From Aeromonas rivipollensis (GTDB lineage: Bacteria; Pseudomonadota; Gammaproteobacteria; Enterobacterales; Aeromonadaceae), in the NCBI RefSeq assembly GCF_037811135.1, contig NZ_CP149130.1, forward strand, positions 695,001-759,000: a stretch of 64,000 bases of DNA. The letters run 5' to 3'. A model generated the notes under the pieces. It searched no databases and was not told the origin of the DNA. It saw only the letters and a program-made list of their open reading frames with translations. Below, piece after piece: positions 55,517 through 63,323 of this stretch (position 1 is the first letter of the stretch; each line of letters opens with the position of its first letter). A program made the position numbers and the translations under genes.

Positions 55517-56944
55517 ATGAACAACCATATTCAGACCGCCATCAGCGAACAGGGCATTGAAGCCTACCTGCACGCCCAGCAGCACAAGAGCCTGCTGCGT
55601 TTTCTCACCTGCGGCAGCGTGGACGACGGCAAGAGCACCCTCATCGGCCGCCTGCTGCACGACTCCCAGCAGATCTATGAAGATCAGCTCAAGGCGCTGG
55701 AGTCCGACAGCCAGAAGCTCGGCACCACCGGCGAGAAGCTGGACCTGGCACTGCTGGTGGACGGCCTGCAGGCGGAGCGCGAGCAGGGCATCACCATCGA
55801 CGTGGCCTACCGCTATTTCTCCACCGCCAAGCGCAAATTTATCATCTCGGACACCCCGGGCCACGAGCAGTACACCCGCAACATGGCCACCGGCGCCTCC
55901 ACCTGCGATCTCGCCATCATCCTGATCGATGCCCGCAAGGGGGTGCTGGATCAGACCCGTCGCCACAGTTTTATCGCCAGCCTGCTCGGCATCAAGCAGT
56001 TCGTGGTGGCGGTCAACAAGATGGACCTGGTGGAGTTCAGCCAGGAGGTGTTCGATCGCATCAGCCTGGAGTACCGCGAGTTCGCCAAGAAGCTCAGCGT
56101 CGACAGCATCCACATAGTGCCGGTCTCGGCCCTGGACGGTGACAACGTGGTCAACCAGAGCGACAAGCTGGCCTGGTACCAGGGCGAGACCCTGCTCGCC
56201 CTGCTGGAGTCTGCCGAAGTGGAGCGCGAGCTGGAGCGCCACCCGGTGCGCCTGCCGGTGCAGTACGTGAACCGCCCGAACCTCGATTTTCGCGGCTTCG
56301 CGGGCACGCTCGCCTCCGGTATCCTGCGGGTCGGCGACCGGCTGGCGGTGCTGCCGTCCGGCAAGGAGAGCACTGTCACCCGCATCGTCACCTTCGATGG
56401 GGATCTGGACTACGCCCTGCCGGGTCAGGCCATCACCGTCACCTTCGCGGACGAGATCGACATCAGCCGGGGTGACCTGCTGGTGGATGCGGCGAAAAAG
56501 CCCCAGGTGACCCAGAACCTGCTGGCTCACATCGTCTGGATGGGGGAGGAGTCCCTGCAACCGGGCCGGGTCTACGACGTCAAGCTGGCCACCAAGAAGA
56601 GTCGCGGTCAGGTGGAGGCCATCCGCCACCGCATCGAGATCAACAAGCTGGACGAGCTGCCCGCCTCCGAGCTCAAGCTCAACGAGATTGGCCTGTGCGA
56701 ATTCAGCCTGACCGATCCTGTGGCGTTCGACCCCTACAAAGAGATCCGCGATACCGGCAGCTTCATCCTGATCGACCGGCTGACCAACGTCACAGTGGGG
56801 GCGGGCATGATAGTGGAAGGGTTGGCGGCCAAGGTAGTCAAAGGGCACTACAGCGAGTTCGAAATCGAGCTCAACGCCTTGGTACGCAAGCACTTCCCGC
56901 ACTGGCAAGCCCTTGCCATCGGTAACGACACAAGCAAGGAGTAA
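55517..56944 (+). CDS. cysN: Sulfate adenylyltransferase subunit 1 (GTPase)
   Basis: CysN couples GTP hydrolysis to APS synthesis. The 475-residue protein has G1 [11 protein letters not shown]3 [16 protein letters not shown] and G4 NKMD, with EF-Tu-like domains behind. It is not fused to CysC, whose gene lies downstream of an intervening permease. Confidence 0.97.
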   Translation: MNNHIQTAISEQGIEAYLHAQQHKSLLRFLTCGSVDDGKSTLIGRLLHDSQQIYEDQLKALESDSQKLGTTGEKLDLALLVDGLQAEREQGITIDVAYRYFSTAKRKFIISDTPGHEQYTRNMATGASTCDLAIILIDARKGVLDQTRRHSFIASLLGIKQFVVAVNKMDLVEFSQEVFDRISLEYREFAKKLSVDSIHIVPVSALDGDNVVNQSDKLAWYQGETLLALLESAEVERELERHPVRLPVQYVNRPNLDFRGFAGTLASGILRVGDRLAVLPSGKESTVTRIVTFDGDLDYALPGQAITVTFADEIDISRGDLLVDAAKKPQVTQNLLAHIVWMGEESLQPGRVYDVKLATKKSRGQVEAIRHRIEINKLDELPASELKLNEIGLCEFSLTDPVAFDPYKEIRDTGSFILIDRLTNVTVGAGMIVEGLAAKVVKGHYSEFEIELNALVRKHFPHWQALAIGNDTSKE

Positions 56945-56948
56945 GCCC

Positions 56949-58673
56949 ATGACCTGGCAACAATCCCTGGTGCTGGGTCTGCTGGCTGCCCTCGTCGCCC
57001 TGCTGATCCAGGGCAAACTCCGGCCGGCGCTGCTCTTCTCGGGCGCCGTGCTCATCACCTATCTGAGCGGCCTGGCGGACATCAACGCCGTGGTGGCGGG
57101 CTACACCAACAGCGCCCTGCTGACCCTGGTGTTGCTGCTGCTGGTGTCGCTCGCGGTGGAGAAGACCCGGATCATGAGCTGGTTCGCCAACCTGGTGGGC
57201 ACCGGCTCCTTCAACAAGGTGCTGGTCAAGGTGTGGTTCTCCACCGCCTTCCTGTCGGCCTTCGTCAACAACACCGCCGTGGTGGCCTCCATGCTGGGGG
57301 CGGTCAAACGCAACCCCAACCATGCCCCCTCCCGGCTGCTGCTGCCCATGTGCTTCGCGGCCACCTTTGGCGGCGTGCTGACCCTGATCGGCACCTCCAC
57401 CAACCTCATCGTCAACAGCTTCCTCATCAAGATGGGGGCGCCGCCGCTCGGCATGTTCGACTTCTTCATGGTGGGGGCGGGAACCCTGCTGACCGGCCTT
57501 GTCGCCGTGCTGCTGTTTGCCCGCCACCTGCCGGAGCAGGACACAGAGATGAGCCGGGAATCCGGCTACTTTCTCGAGGCCAAGGTGGGCCCCGGTTCCC
57601 CCATGGCCGGGCGCAGCGTCAAGGAGAACGGCCTGCGCAGCCTCAAAAGCCTCTACCTCGCCGAGATCATCCGGGGCAACCAGGTGATCTGCCCGGTGCA
57701 GCCGGAACACGAGCTGCACGAGGGGGACATGCTGCTGTTTTGCGGCGACGTGGAGAGCGTCGGCGTGCTGCAGGAGCTCAAGGGGCTGGATCTCTACGGC
57801 CAGCACCGCCTCAACGGCCAGCACCTGGTGGAGGTGATCGTCAGCCACAGCTCGCGGCTGGTGGGTCAGACCATCAAGGATGCGGAGTTTCGCACCCACT
57901 TCGATGCGGTGGTGCTGGCGGTGCGCCGGGGCGAGACCCAGCTCACCGGCGGCCTCGGCCAGATTGAGCTGCACGCGGGGGATACCCTGCTGCTGGCGCC
58001 GGGCCCCAAGTTTGCGGGCAACAAGTCCCTGTCGCGGGAGTTCGTGGTGGTGAGCGGGCTGGAGGCCTCCACCCGGCTCGATGGCAAGCGCAGCGCCGCC
58101 GTGGTGCTGGGCTTTCTCGGGGTGCTGGCGCTGTCGGTGTTCGATCTGGTGCCGCTGTTCAAGGGGCTGCTGGTGATGCTGGTGGTGCTGCTCTTCTCCC
58201 GCATCCTGACCCTGGACGAGATCCGCCGCCGCTTTCCCCTCGACATCTGGCTGGTGGTGGGCGGGGCGCTGGCCATCGCCGATCAGCTGGAGAAGAGCGG
58301 CCTGGCCAGGTTGATTGCCGACTGGCTGATGGGGGAGTTCAACGGTTCCAGCCCTATCATCGCCTTTATCGGCATCTACCTGTTTACCCTGGTGCTGACC
58401 GAGCTGATGAGCAACAACGCCGCCGCGGCTCTGGCCTTCCCCATGGGTTACCAGCTGGCGCTCAGCATGGACGTCTCCACCATGCCGTTTATCCTGGCGG
58501 TGCTGTTCGGGGCGAGTTCCAGCTTCATACTGCCCTACGGCTACCAGACCAACCTCATGGTCTATGCGGCGGGCAACTACAAGATGCCGGATTACCTCAG
58601 GCTGGCGGTGCCTGTCTCCCTGGCCTACAGCATCGGAGTGATCGTCATGGTGCCCCTGCTGTTTCCGTTTTAA
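56949..58673 (+). CDS. SLC13-family permease with TrkA-C domains
   Basis: A 574-residue transporter with about 11 membrane helices and two cytoplasmic TrkA-C domains in the middle (GSPMAGRSVKENGL..., LVGQTIKDAEFRTHFDAV...). SNNAAAALAFPMGYQLA and LTLIGTSTNLIVNSFL are the SLC13-type hairpin motifs (NT and NN sites). From its place inside the cys operon it probably imports sulfate, or possibly thiosulfate, with Na+. It is 4 bp after cysN. Sulfate specificity is inferred from context. Confidence 0.85.
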   Translation: MTWQQSLVLGLLAALVALLIQGKLRPALLFSGAVLITYLSGLADINAVVAGYTNSALLTLVLLLLVSLAVEKTRIMSWFANLVGTGSFNKVLVKVWFSTAFLSAFVNNTAVVASMLGAVKRNPNHAPSRLLLPMCFAATFGGVLTLIGTSTNLIVNSFLIKMGAPPLGMFDFFMVGAGTLLTGLVAVLLFARHLPEQDTEMSRESGYFLEAKVGPGSPMAGRSVKENGLRSLKSLYLAEIIRGNQVICPVQPEHELHEGDMLLFCGDVESVGVLQELKGLDLYGQHRLNGQHLVEVIVSHSSRLVGQTIKDAEFRTHFDAVVLAVRRGETQLTGGLGQIELHAGDTLLLAPGPKFAGNKSLSREFVVVSGLEASTRLDGKRSAAVVLGFLGVLALSVFDLVPLFKGLLVMLVVLLFSRILTLDEIRRRFPLDIWLVVGGALAIADQLEKSGLARLIADWLMGEFNGSSPIIAFIGIYLFTLVLTELMSNNAAAALAFPMGYQLALSMDVSTMPFILAVLFGASSSFILPYGYQTNLMVYAAGNYKMPDYLRLAVPVSLAYSIGVIVMVPLLFPF

Positions 58674-58722
58674 GGCGCAACCCTCTTCGTTTTGGGGCCT
58701 TGATGCCTCCCAAGGAGTTTGA

Positions 58723-58836
58723 ATGAGCAATACCATGGCATCAGCAAGTTATCGGCTGACAGTCCGAGTCGGCTCCCCGTGGTGGCGGACAGTTTCAGTG
58801 TTGAGGCGTGAGCGCCAATCAAGGAGTGTTGGATGA
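58723..58836 (+). repeat. cysC 5' echo: 37-codon frame coupled to cysC
   Basis: ATG 58723 begins MSNTM (ATGAGCAATACC), imitating cysC (MSNIVW, ATGAGCAATATC), and each has AAGGAG just upstream. The frame diverges at once, runs 37 codons and stops at TGA 58834-58836, overlapping the cysC ATG at 58833 (ATGA). The offset is 110 bp. It is another example of the start-copy pattern; the match to cysC is shorter than at ispF or barA. Confidence 0.6.
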
Positions 58837-59423
58837 GCAATATCGTGTGGCATGCCCATGCCGTCGACAAACAGAGCCGGGCCGAGCAGAAGGGGCAAAA
58901 GCCCCTGGTGATCTGGTTCACCGGGCTATCGGGGGCGGGCAAGTCCACCCTGGCGGGGGCACTGGAGCAGGCGCTGGCCGCCTCGGGCAAGCACACCTAT
59001 CTGCTGGATGGGGACAATGTGCGCCACGGCCTGTGCGGGGATCTCGGCTTCGATGACGCCGCCCGCCAGGAGAATATCCGCCGGGTCGGCGAAGTGGCAA
59101 AACTGATGGTGGATGCGGGACTTATCGTGCTCACCGCCTTTATCTCGCCGTTCCGTGCCGAGCGGGCTCTGGTGCGAAACCTCCTGGGCGCCGACGAGTT
59201 TGTCGAGGTGTTTGTGGATGCCCCGCTCGCCGTGTGCGAAGAGCGCGACCCCAAGGGGCTCTACAAGAAGGCGCGAGCCGGGGAGATCCGCAACTTTACC
59301 GGTATCGACTCCGCCTACGAGGCCCCCGAGCAGCCGGAAATCCATCTGCTGAACGCCGGCAAGCCGGTGGAAGCGCTGGTGGATGAACTGCTGACCGCCC
59401 TGCGGCAGGGGAACTACCTGTAA
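58833..59423 (+). CDS. cysC: Adenylylsulfate (APS) kinase
   Basis: CysC phosphorylates APS to PAPS. The 196-residue protein has the P-loop [25 protein letters not shown] and the lid [12 protein letters not shown]; the Ser of FISPF is the phosphorylated residue in the family. It is last in the cys operon and the last conserved chromosomal gene before the AT-rich tract. Confidence 0.97.
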   Translation: MSNIVWHAHAVDKQSRAEQKGQKPLVIWFTGLSGAGKSTLAGALEQALAASGKHTYLLDGDNVRHGLCGDLGFDDAARQENIRRVGEVAKLMVDAGLIVLTAFISPFRAERALVRNLLGADEFVEVFVDAPLAVCEERDPKGLYKKARAGEIRNFTGIDSAYEAPEQPEIHLLNAGKPVEALVDELLTALRQGNYL

Positions 59424-59473
59424 TTGCCGAGTGGCGCCAGCGAGCCTTGAGCTGCTTCAAAGCGGTCGATAGC

Positions 59474-59527
59474 AACCCCGCAAGAGGATCTTCCTATCCT
59501 TGCTTATATCGCGGCGGGGTTATTCGC
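59474..59527 (+). terminator. Possible terminator after cysC
   Basis: AACCCCGC (59474-59481) pairs with GCGGGGTT (59514-59521) around a long loop. The stem is good but the loop is long and the T-run short, so this is a weak call. Confidence 0.35.
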
Positions 59528-59554
59528 GATTGTCCGAATACGCTGCGCTATTCG

Positions 59555-59684
59555 AACCTACGGGCTGTCAAGGTGTGAGCAACGCAATGCCTGAGTTTCC
59601 GCATATCACCTTAACCACAAAAACCAACGCATAGTAAAAATGCCACGCGTTGCGAATCACTCTTAAACATTTTGTTATCTGCTG
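59555..59684 (-). repeat. Vibrio-type integron attC-like site, degenerate end
   Basis: Read on the minus strand from 59684: the gene stop lies in AGATAACAA, then come TTTAAGAG, CGCAACGCGTGGCAT, ACTATGCGTTGGTTTTTGTGGTTAAGGTG and, further on, GCATTGCGTTGCTCAC. This order and wording match the long attC repeats of Vibrio superintegrons (VCR/VPR), from memory. The far end reads GACAGCCCGTAGGT where ...GGGCGTTA would be expected, so the R' core looks mutated. It directly follows the gene at 59675-60763. Confidence 0.7.
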
Positions 59685-60797
59685 ATTTCGTATAATTTTT
59701 CTATTGGTGTCAGTAATAAAATTGAGCCACTATTAGAAACCGACATAAAAGTATCATCTGAGTCATTTAATATTTGCTCTTTATAATTATATGAGATTAA
59801 TTCTTCATAATTTTGAGAGTTAAGAATTTCAATAAGCCTTTCTTCCATTGGATAAAGTGAAACATATCCATCAAATTCTTTTCTAAATCCTGAATTATTA
59901 CCTCTAGGAAAGAAGACTTTACAGCTAATATCGTTGTTGTATACCTCTAGCGATCGGCCTAATTTTAATACGTTATCGTAATCAAGCTGTTTATTTTCGA
60001 TTAAACTTATTTCCACGCCATTAAATATTGCTTGAGATCTTTCTAGAAGGAGCTCCGACAATCGCCAAAAACCAGCGACATCAGCAACTTTTGAGTAGTG
60101 CATTAATAATAACCTAATCAATTCCTTTCTTGGCACCTCTTGTGGAATGAACTCAGGATCAATTACTTCTATTGAGGTTGGACTTTCACCACGTGGTATT
60201 TTTGATATTATTCCGTACTTTGGTGAGATCGCATTATAATTAGCCTTCTTTGTAAAAACGTCTCTAACTGCTGAACTTATACTCCCTTTTCGCCCCTTAG
60301 CTTCCAATAAGTAATCCAAGCCGTCCTTTACCATATAGAAATCACATCTTTTACCACCACCTTCAATTAATCTAAATCTATTTTTGTTTACATCAAATAA
60401 CTTTGAAGATAAGGCTATGCATAAACCAACACTTATAACCTCTGAAGATCTAGTCTGAAATTCGCCATTTTCATTATTATTGAAGTATAAAAGGCCATCA
60501 GAGTTATAATTTTCTATTGATGCGATCATTTCAATAAATGAATTTATAAACCTTAGACTAACACTATTAGGATATCGACCTTGATAATGCACAGTGGCAG
60601 AATGCATAATTTTTAATGGTGATACCTTAAATCCATCGGTATCAATTTCTGTGTATTTTACTTGATTAAAGAGTGTCGTATCGACTGGGTTGCCTGGATA
60701 CGAAACAAAGTCAACAGGAACTGTACGTTCCTTTACTAATTTTTTATAAACATCAGTTAACACGATAATTCCTATTTATATTAAAAGCAGATAACAA
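59672..60797. repeat. 12-bp perfect inverted repeats flanking the nuclease-like gene
   Basis: TTGTTATCTGCT (59672-59683) and AGCAGATAACAA (60786-60797) enclose the gene. In a gene cassette the 5' edge carries part of R' and the gene end carries R'', which are complementary, so this arrangement is what an integron cassette would leave. The 59675-59677 stop codon lies within the repeat. Confidence 0.65.
59675..60763 (-). CDS. Uncharacterised protein with PD-(D/E)XK-like motif
   Basis: This 362-residue protein is very AT-rich compared with the chromosome to its left; it starts at GTG 60763 with AGGA upstream. No family is recognised with confidence. Around residues 137-156 it has KRCDFYMVKDG...YLLEAKG, that is Asp141, Glu154 and Lys156 in a D-x(12)-E-x-K arrangement, preceded by Glu108 in a helix. 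This suits a restriction-endonuclease-like (PD-(D/E)XK) fold. Flanking repeats and the attC-like site suggest a gene cassette. A defence or DNA-processing role is a guess based on the motif. Confidence 0.7.
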   Translation of the reverse strand: MLTDVYKKLVKERTVPVDFVSYPGNPVDTTLFNQVKYTEIDTDGFKVSPLKIMHSATVHYQGRYPNSVSLRFINSFIEMIASIENYNSDGLLYFNNNENGEFQTRSSEVISVGLCIALSSKLFDVNKNRFRLIEGGGKRCDFYMVKDGLDYLLEAKGRKGSISSAVRDVFTKKANYNAISPKYGIISKIPRGESPTSIEVIDPEFIPQEVPRKELIRLLLMHYSKVADVAGFWRLSELLLERSQAIFNGVEISLIENKQLDYDNVLKLGRSLEVYNNDISCKVFFPRGNNSGFRKEFDGYVSLYPMEERLIEILNSQNYEELISYNYKEQILNDSDDTFMSVSNSGSILLLTPIEKLYEISR

Positions 60798-60803
60798 TTT
60801 ATT

Positions 60804-60845
60804 ATGCGGAATGTTTCCACATAGAAACATGTCGCTGTTCCGCAT
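60804..60845. repeat. Two-tier hairpin upstream of the nuclease-like gene
   Basis: ATGCGGAA/TTCCGCAT (60804-60811 with 60838-60845) encloses TGTTTC/GAAACA (60812-60817 with 60824-60829), with an unpaired stretch on one side. It could be a divergent attC of the preceding cassette or a small palindromic element. Confidence 0.45.
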
Positions 60846-61000
60846 ACCCTGACAATTTTTATGTATCACACTAATGATATTTTGATTTTTTTTCAATGTG
60901 TTACATCAATGTTTTCGCATTAACCGTAGGATAAATGGGCGCATTTCCCCTATATCGAACATAGGGCTCCACTAGCATCTATACTGTATGCAAACACATC

Positions 61001-61057
61001 TCGTATGTTGGGCTAAAAATCGTAGGTTGGTGCTGAACGAAGTGAAGCCCAACGTTT
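61001..61057. repeat. Short palindromic repeat, copy 1
   Basis: It opens with CTCGTATGTTGGGC and closes with GAAGCCCAACG; GTTGGGC and GCCCAAC are complementary. It shares wording with the copies at 61135-61180 and 61567-61605. Confidence 0.6.
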
Positions 61058-61134
61058 ACCGCGAAACGTATCTAAAAATTTGTGTTCTCGATCTGCCCAA
61101 TCCATCTTTATCCCGCTCTGGTTGAGGTGATAAT

Positions 61135-61180
61135 GCTCGTCTGTTGGGCTTCGCTACGCTCTGCGCCAACCTACAAGAGC
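61135..61180. repeat. Short palindromic repeat, copy 2
   Basis: GCTCGTCTGTTGGGCTTCG then CTACGCTCTGCGCCAACC, ending CAAGAGC; outer GCTC/GAGC and inner GTTGG/CCAAC pair. It lies just after the stop of the broken Myb-like gene (minus strand). Confidence 0.65.
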
Positions 61181-61184
61181 GAGG

Positions 61185-61544
61185 CTACCGAGTATAAATA
61201 TCGGAACGCTCGTTTATTTTACCTAAACGAACTAACCTAGATGCAATGGAACCTTTTGTTCTTTTATGGATTCTAGATAATTCATCAATGCCTAAGCCTG
61301 AATCAAAGCTATTTGCTAATAGCTCATCTTCGTCTGGCTTCCACGGCTTACCAGCATTTTCTGGTAAATCAGATTTGCGCTTTTCAGAATTAATTTATGC
61401 TTCGAGGCTCTGTCTTGCAATAAATAAAGCACGAATGACTTTCGGCTGGTTGAAACAGCTCTCTTCAGATAACTCTTCACCGGTTTCAGGATTAACTCCC
61501 TCTGACAATGCTGAGATGATTTCTAAAGCCTTAATGACATCCAT
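61185..61544 (-). pseudogene. Myb/SANT-like small protein with one in-frame TAA
   Basis: The minus-strand ATG 61544 opens a frame reading MDVIKALEIISALSEGVNP ... RQSLEA, then TAA at 61397-61395, and continues in the same frame as INSEKRKSDLPENAGKPWKP, with DEDELLANSFDSGLGIDELS and SIASRLVRLGKI, to TAG 61187-61185. The second half looks like the Myb-like DNA-binding module found in many short bacterial proteins (W..EEDE...L...F..G.....LA....R..GAI..RL..LG). The 119-codon gene is therefore broken by one nonsense codon. It is flanked by similar repeats in direct orientation. Confidence 0.75.
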
Positions 61545-61566
61545 ATTTTCCCCTTTAACGCTGAAG

Positions 61567-61605
61567 AACTCGTATGTTGGGCTGCGCTACGCTCTGCTCC
61601 AACCT
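61567..61605. repeat. Short palindromic repeat, copy 3
   Basis: ACTCGTATGTTGGGCTGCG then CTACGCTCTGCTCCAACCTG: about four-fifths identical to copy 2 and in the same orientation, on the other side of the Myb-like pseudogene. Confidence 0.65.
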
Positions 61606-62039
61606 GAAAAAAAACCACGCTACCGTCCCTGAATTTCAGCCTCCAGTCTGCTGCTTTTTACCTGCGAGTAGCACTGGCTTGGCTCATGGCTGACTCCTGC
61701 GAGAGGTTGCCAAGCAGCTATGTTACCGAACGGGGCTGGGGTGAAAAGTGCAAGCGGGCCGTTTCCTGAGCAAGATCAACAAATTAATCAGTAATGGGCG
61801 GCGATATGGCCGTGCTACTGCGGCTGCCATCAGTGCAGAGGGAAATTGAACTGTGAAACGACAGTCTCGCCATCTTGTTGGGGAGCATTAAAAAAACCTA
61901 TGGGCCTGCTGGCCCATAGGTTTTTCTGAGGAGGTTGTTTGTGTGCGGTGGTTATCTGACTTGGCTTACCGGTACGGCGTTTGCAAGCGGTACTTTATGG
62001 TGAGGCAGAAGGTGCTTTCTTAAACTGGTTCACCAGCCG
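61606..62039. other. Gap without a recognisable gene
   Basis: Roughly 430 bp of mixed composition. The only clear element is the hairpin at 61892-61925. No frame resembles a known protein. Confidence 0.4.
61892..61925. terminator. Strong bidirectional terminator
   Basis: A 15-bp perfect stem (61892-61906 with 61911-61925) that includes AAAAA and TTTTT ends around a TGCT loop. The transcript it ends is not obvious. Confidence 0.85.
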
Positions 62040-62114
62040 GCGGTAATCGAGTTTAAAAAACTCATAGTGAAAATCTTACGCGCTATGTATTGCTCTCAGA
62101 CATTGTTATATACG
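62040..62114 (-). repeat. Possible second attC-like remnant after the nucleotidyltransferase gene
   Basis: Read on the minus strand from 62114: GTATATAACAATGTCTGAGAG, AGCGCGTAAGATTTTCACTATG. The order resembles the 59684 site (AGATAACAA..TTTAAGAG, AACGCGTGGCATTTTTACTATG). Similarity fades after about 65 bp. GTATATAAC here and GTTATATAC at 62732-62741 (minus strand) flank the gene as inverted repeats. Confidence 0.4.
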
Positions 62115-62723
62115 TGCAACCTGCTTGGCCAAGGCTGCCAACAGATCAATATTGAATGGCTCTTTATACATTTTCTCGAATAGATTGAAAGTAGGTTGGT
62201 CATGCTGCTGTAAATAATGAAAGCTATTCTTTGAGCCTAGATACCACAAGTCGCGAATATCAAAATATATCTCTAGAAGGTCATGTTGAAGCCAGGTACG
62301 ACGATAATGGCTATCTATGTCTTTATCATGCGCACGCTCCAACATTTTCATCACCCACTGTTGAAGGTGTGCCCTATCCACCTCCGATGTCGCCGGTTTG
62401 CCATCTGCGAGCTTCTGCTTAACGCGAGCCAGGTAGCTGCTTCCTAAACCTTGCGTATCATAAATGACTTTTCCGTCCCCGAAGCGAAGGGCCTCTTCGG
62501 GAATTGAGCTTAGATAATCGGTTGGGTAAACCCATACATCAAGATAAATGCCATGAAATAACCTTGCATCCCTTTGTTCGTTCGGATTATCGCAAAAACA
62601 GGCTATGTCGATATCACTAGTGTCGGTTTCCTCATTGCGGGCATAAGAACCATAAAGAATGATTGTATGAGGTGCGTATTTTCCTTTGAGATCTTCCATG
62701 GCCAAATCTAGAATCTTTTCCAT
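62106..62723 (-). CDS. Nucleotidyltransferase-domain protein
   Basis: This 205-residue protein of the polymerase-beta superfamily has Gly25-Ser26 in LYGSYARNEETDTSDIDI with Asp37 and Asp39, and a third carboxylate Asp62 in YLDVWVY; a helical C-terminal region follows. Relatives include aminoglycoside and lincosamide nucleotidyltransferases and MNT-type antitoxin enzymes. The substrate is unknown and resistance should not be assumed. ATG 62723 has GGAG upstream. It is 25 bp after the SnoaL-like gene. Confidence 0.82.
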   Translation of the reverse strand: MEKILDLAMEDLKGKYAPHTIILYGSYARNEETDTSDIDIACFCDNPNEQRDARLFHGIYLDVWVYPTDYLSSIPEEALRFGDGKVIYDTQGLGSSYLARVKQKLADGKPATSEVDRAHLQQWVMKMLERAHDKDIDSHYRRTWLQHDLLEIYFDIRDLWYLGSKNSFHYLQQHDQPTFNLFEKMYKEPFNIDLLAALAKQVARI

Positions 62724-62748
62724 TTCTACTCCGGGTATATAACACCTG

Positions 62749-63174
62749 TCAATTTGTCCCTGACAACACAGCAATCCTTGCCGCATCTCTACTCGGAAAG
62801 TCCGGGTCGACATACACGTACATGCGGCTTATCAGCTTGCCTGTAAATTCAAACACACTACAAAAACGGCCCATGGAGATCTTATTGTCCGGCCAAGAGG
62901 TACCATCACTCATTACTCCCCCCTCTTGTCCCTCAACAATCACGGTGTTGCCAGCAGTCATTATCTTAAAGCCATCTATGTCATGCCAGATGCTGGTGAG
63001 CGAACTACCAATTCTATTGCCAAACTCAACCAATGCATCCTTTCCTTTAGCCTGACCAAATTTGGGGAAGAAAAAATCAACATTCTCTGAGAAGAGGTCA
63101 AGATAACTGGGATCACCTGCATCTATTTTCTTGAAATATTCAGTCGCTATCTCAACTAGACTTTCTTGTTCCAT
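62749..63174 (-). CDS. SnoaL-like / nuclear-transport-factor-2 family protein
   Basis: A 141-residue protein with the cone-shaped alpha+beta barrel pattern: an N-terminal helix (ESLVEIATEYFKKIDAGD), a strand with FFFPKFGQAKGKDAL, then a beta sheet (GNTVIVEGQEGGVM, SVFEFTGKLISRMYVYVD). Such proteins can be isomerases, dehydratases or ligand binders; no function is claimed. ATG 63174 was preferred because AGGA lies 6-7 bases upstream. Typical of integron cassette cargo. Confidence 0.75.
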   Translation of the reverse strand: MEQESLVEIATEYFKKIDAGDPSYLDLFSENVDFFFPKFGQAKGKDALVEFGNRIGSSLTSIWHDIDGFKIMTAGNTVIVEGQEGGVMSDGTSWPDNKISMGRFCSVFEFTGKLISRMYVYVDPDFPSRDAARIAVLSGTN

Positions 63175-63323
63175 CACCATTCCTATGTCTCTATTAGTTG
63201 TTCGCATAACCGTGATTGGACGGCGGGGGCTAACTCGCTGGTGCCATCGCCTTTATAAATCCATTTCACCCTGACTGTCGTTATAAAAAAGCGTTAAATA
63301 GATGCCTCGCCAGCAAGTCTGAA

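Larger units (their letters stand above)
60846..61184. other. AT-rich gap with palindromic repeats
   Basis: I see no gene. It contains the repeats listed at 61001-61057 and 61135-61180 and a CGTAGGATAAATGGGCGCATT-like stretch near 60926. Confidence 0.4.

Noticed and set aside
61246-61632. A plus-strand 128-codon frame in the AT-rich tract
   Set aside because: It is antisense to the Myb-like pseudogene, whose minus-strand protein pattern is much more convincing, and it reads into a palindromic repeat.
63175-63323. Possible attC between the hydrolase and SnoaL-like genes
   Set aside because: GTTATGC and GTTAGCC-like cores are present on the minus strand, but no convincing paired arms could be drawn by eye.
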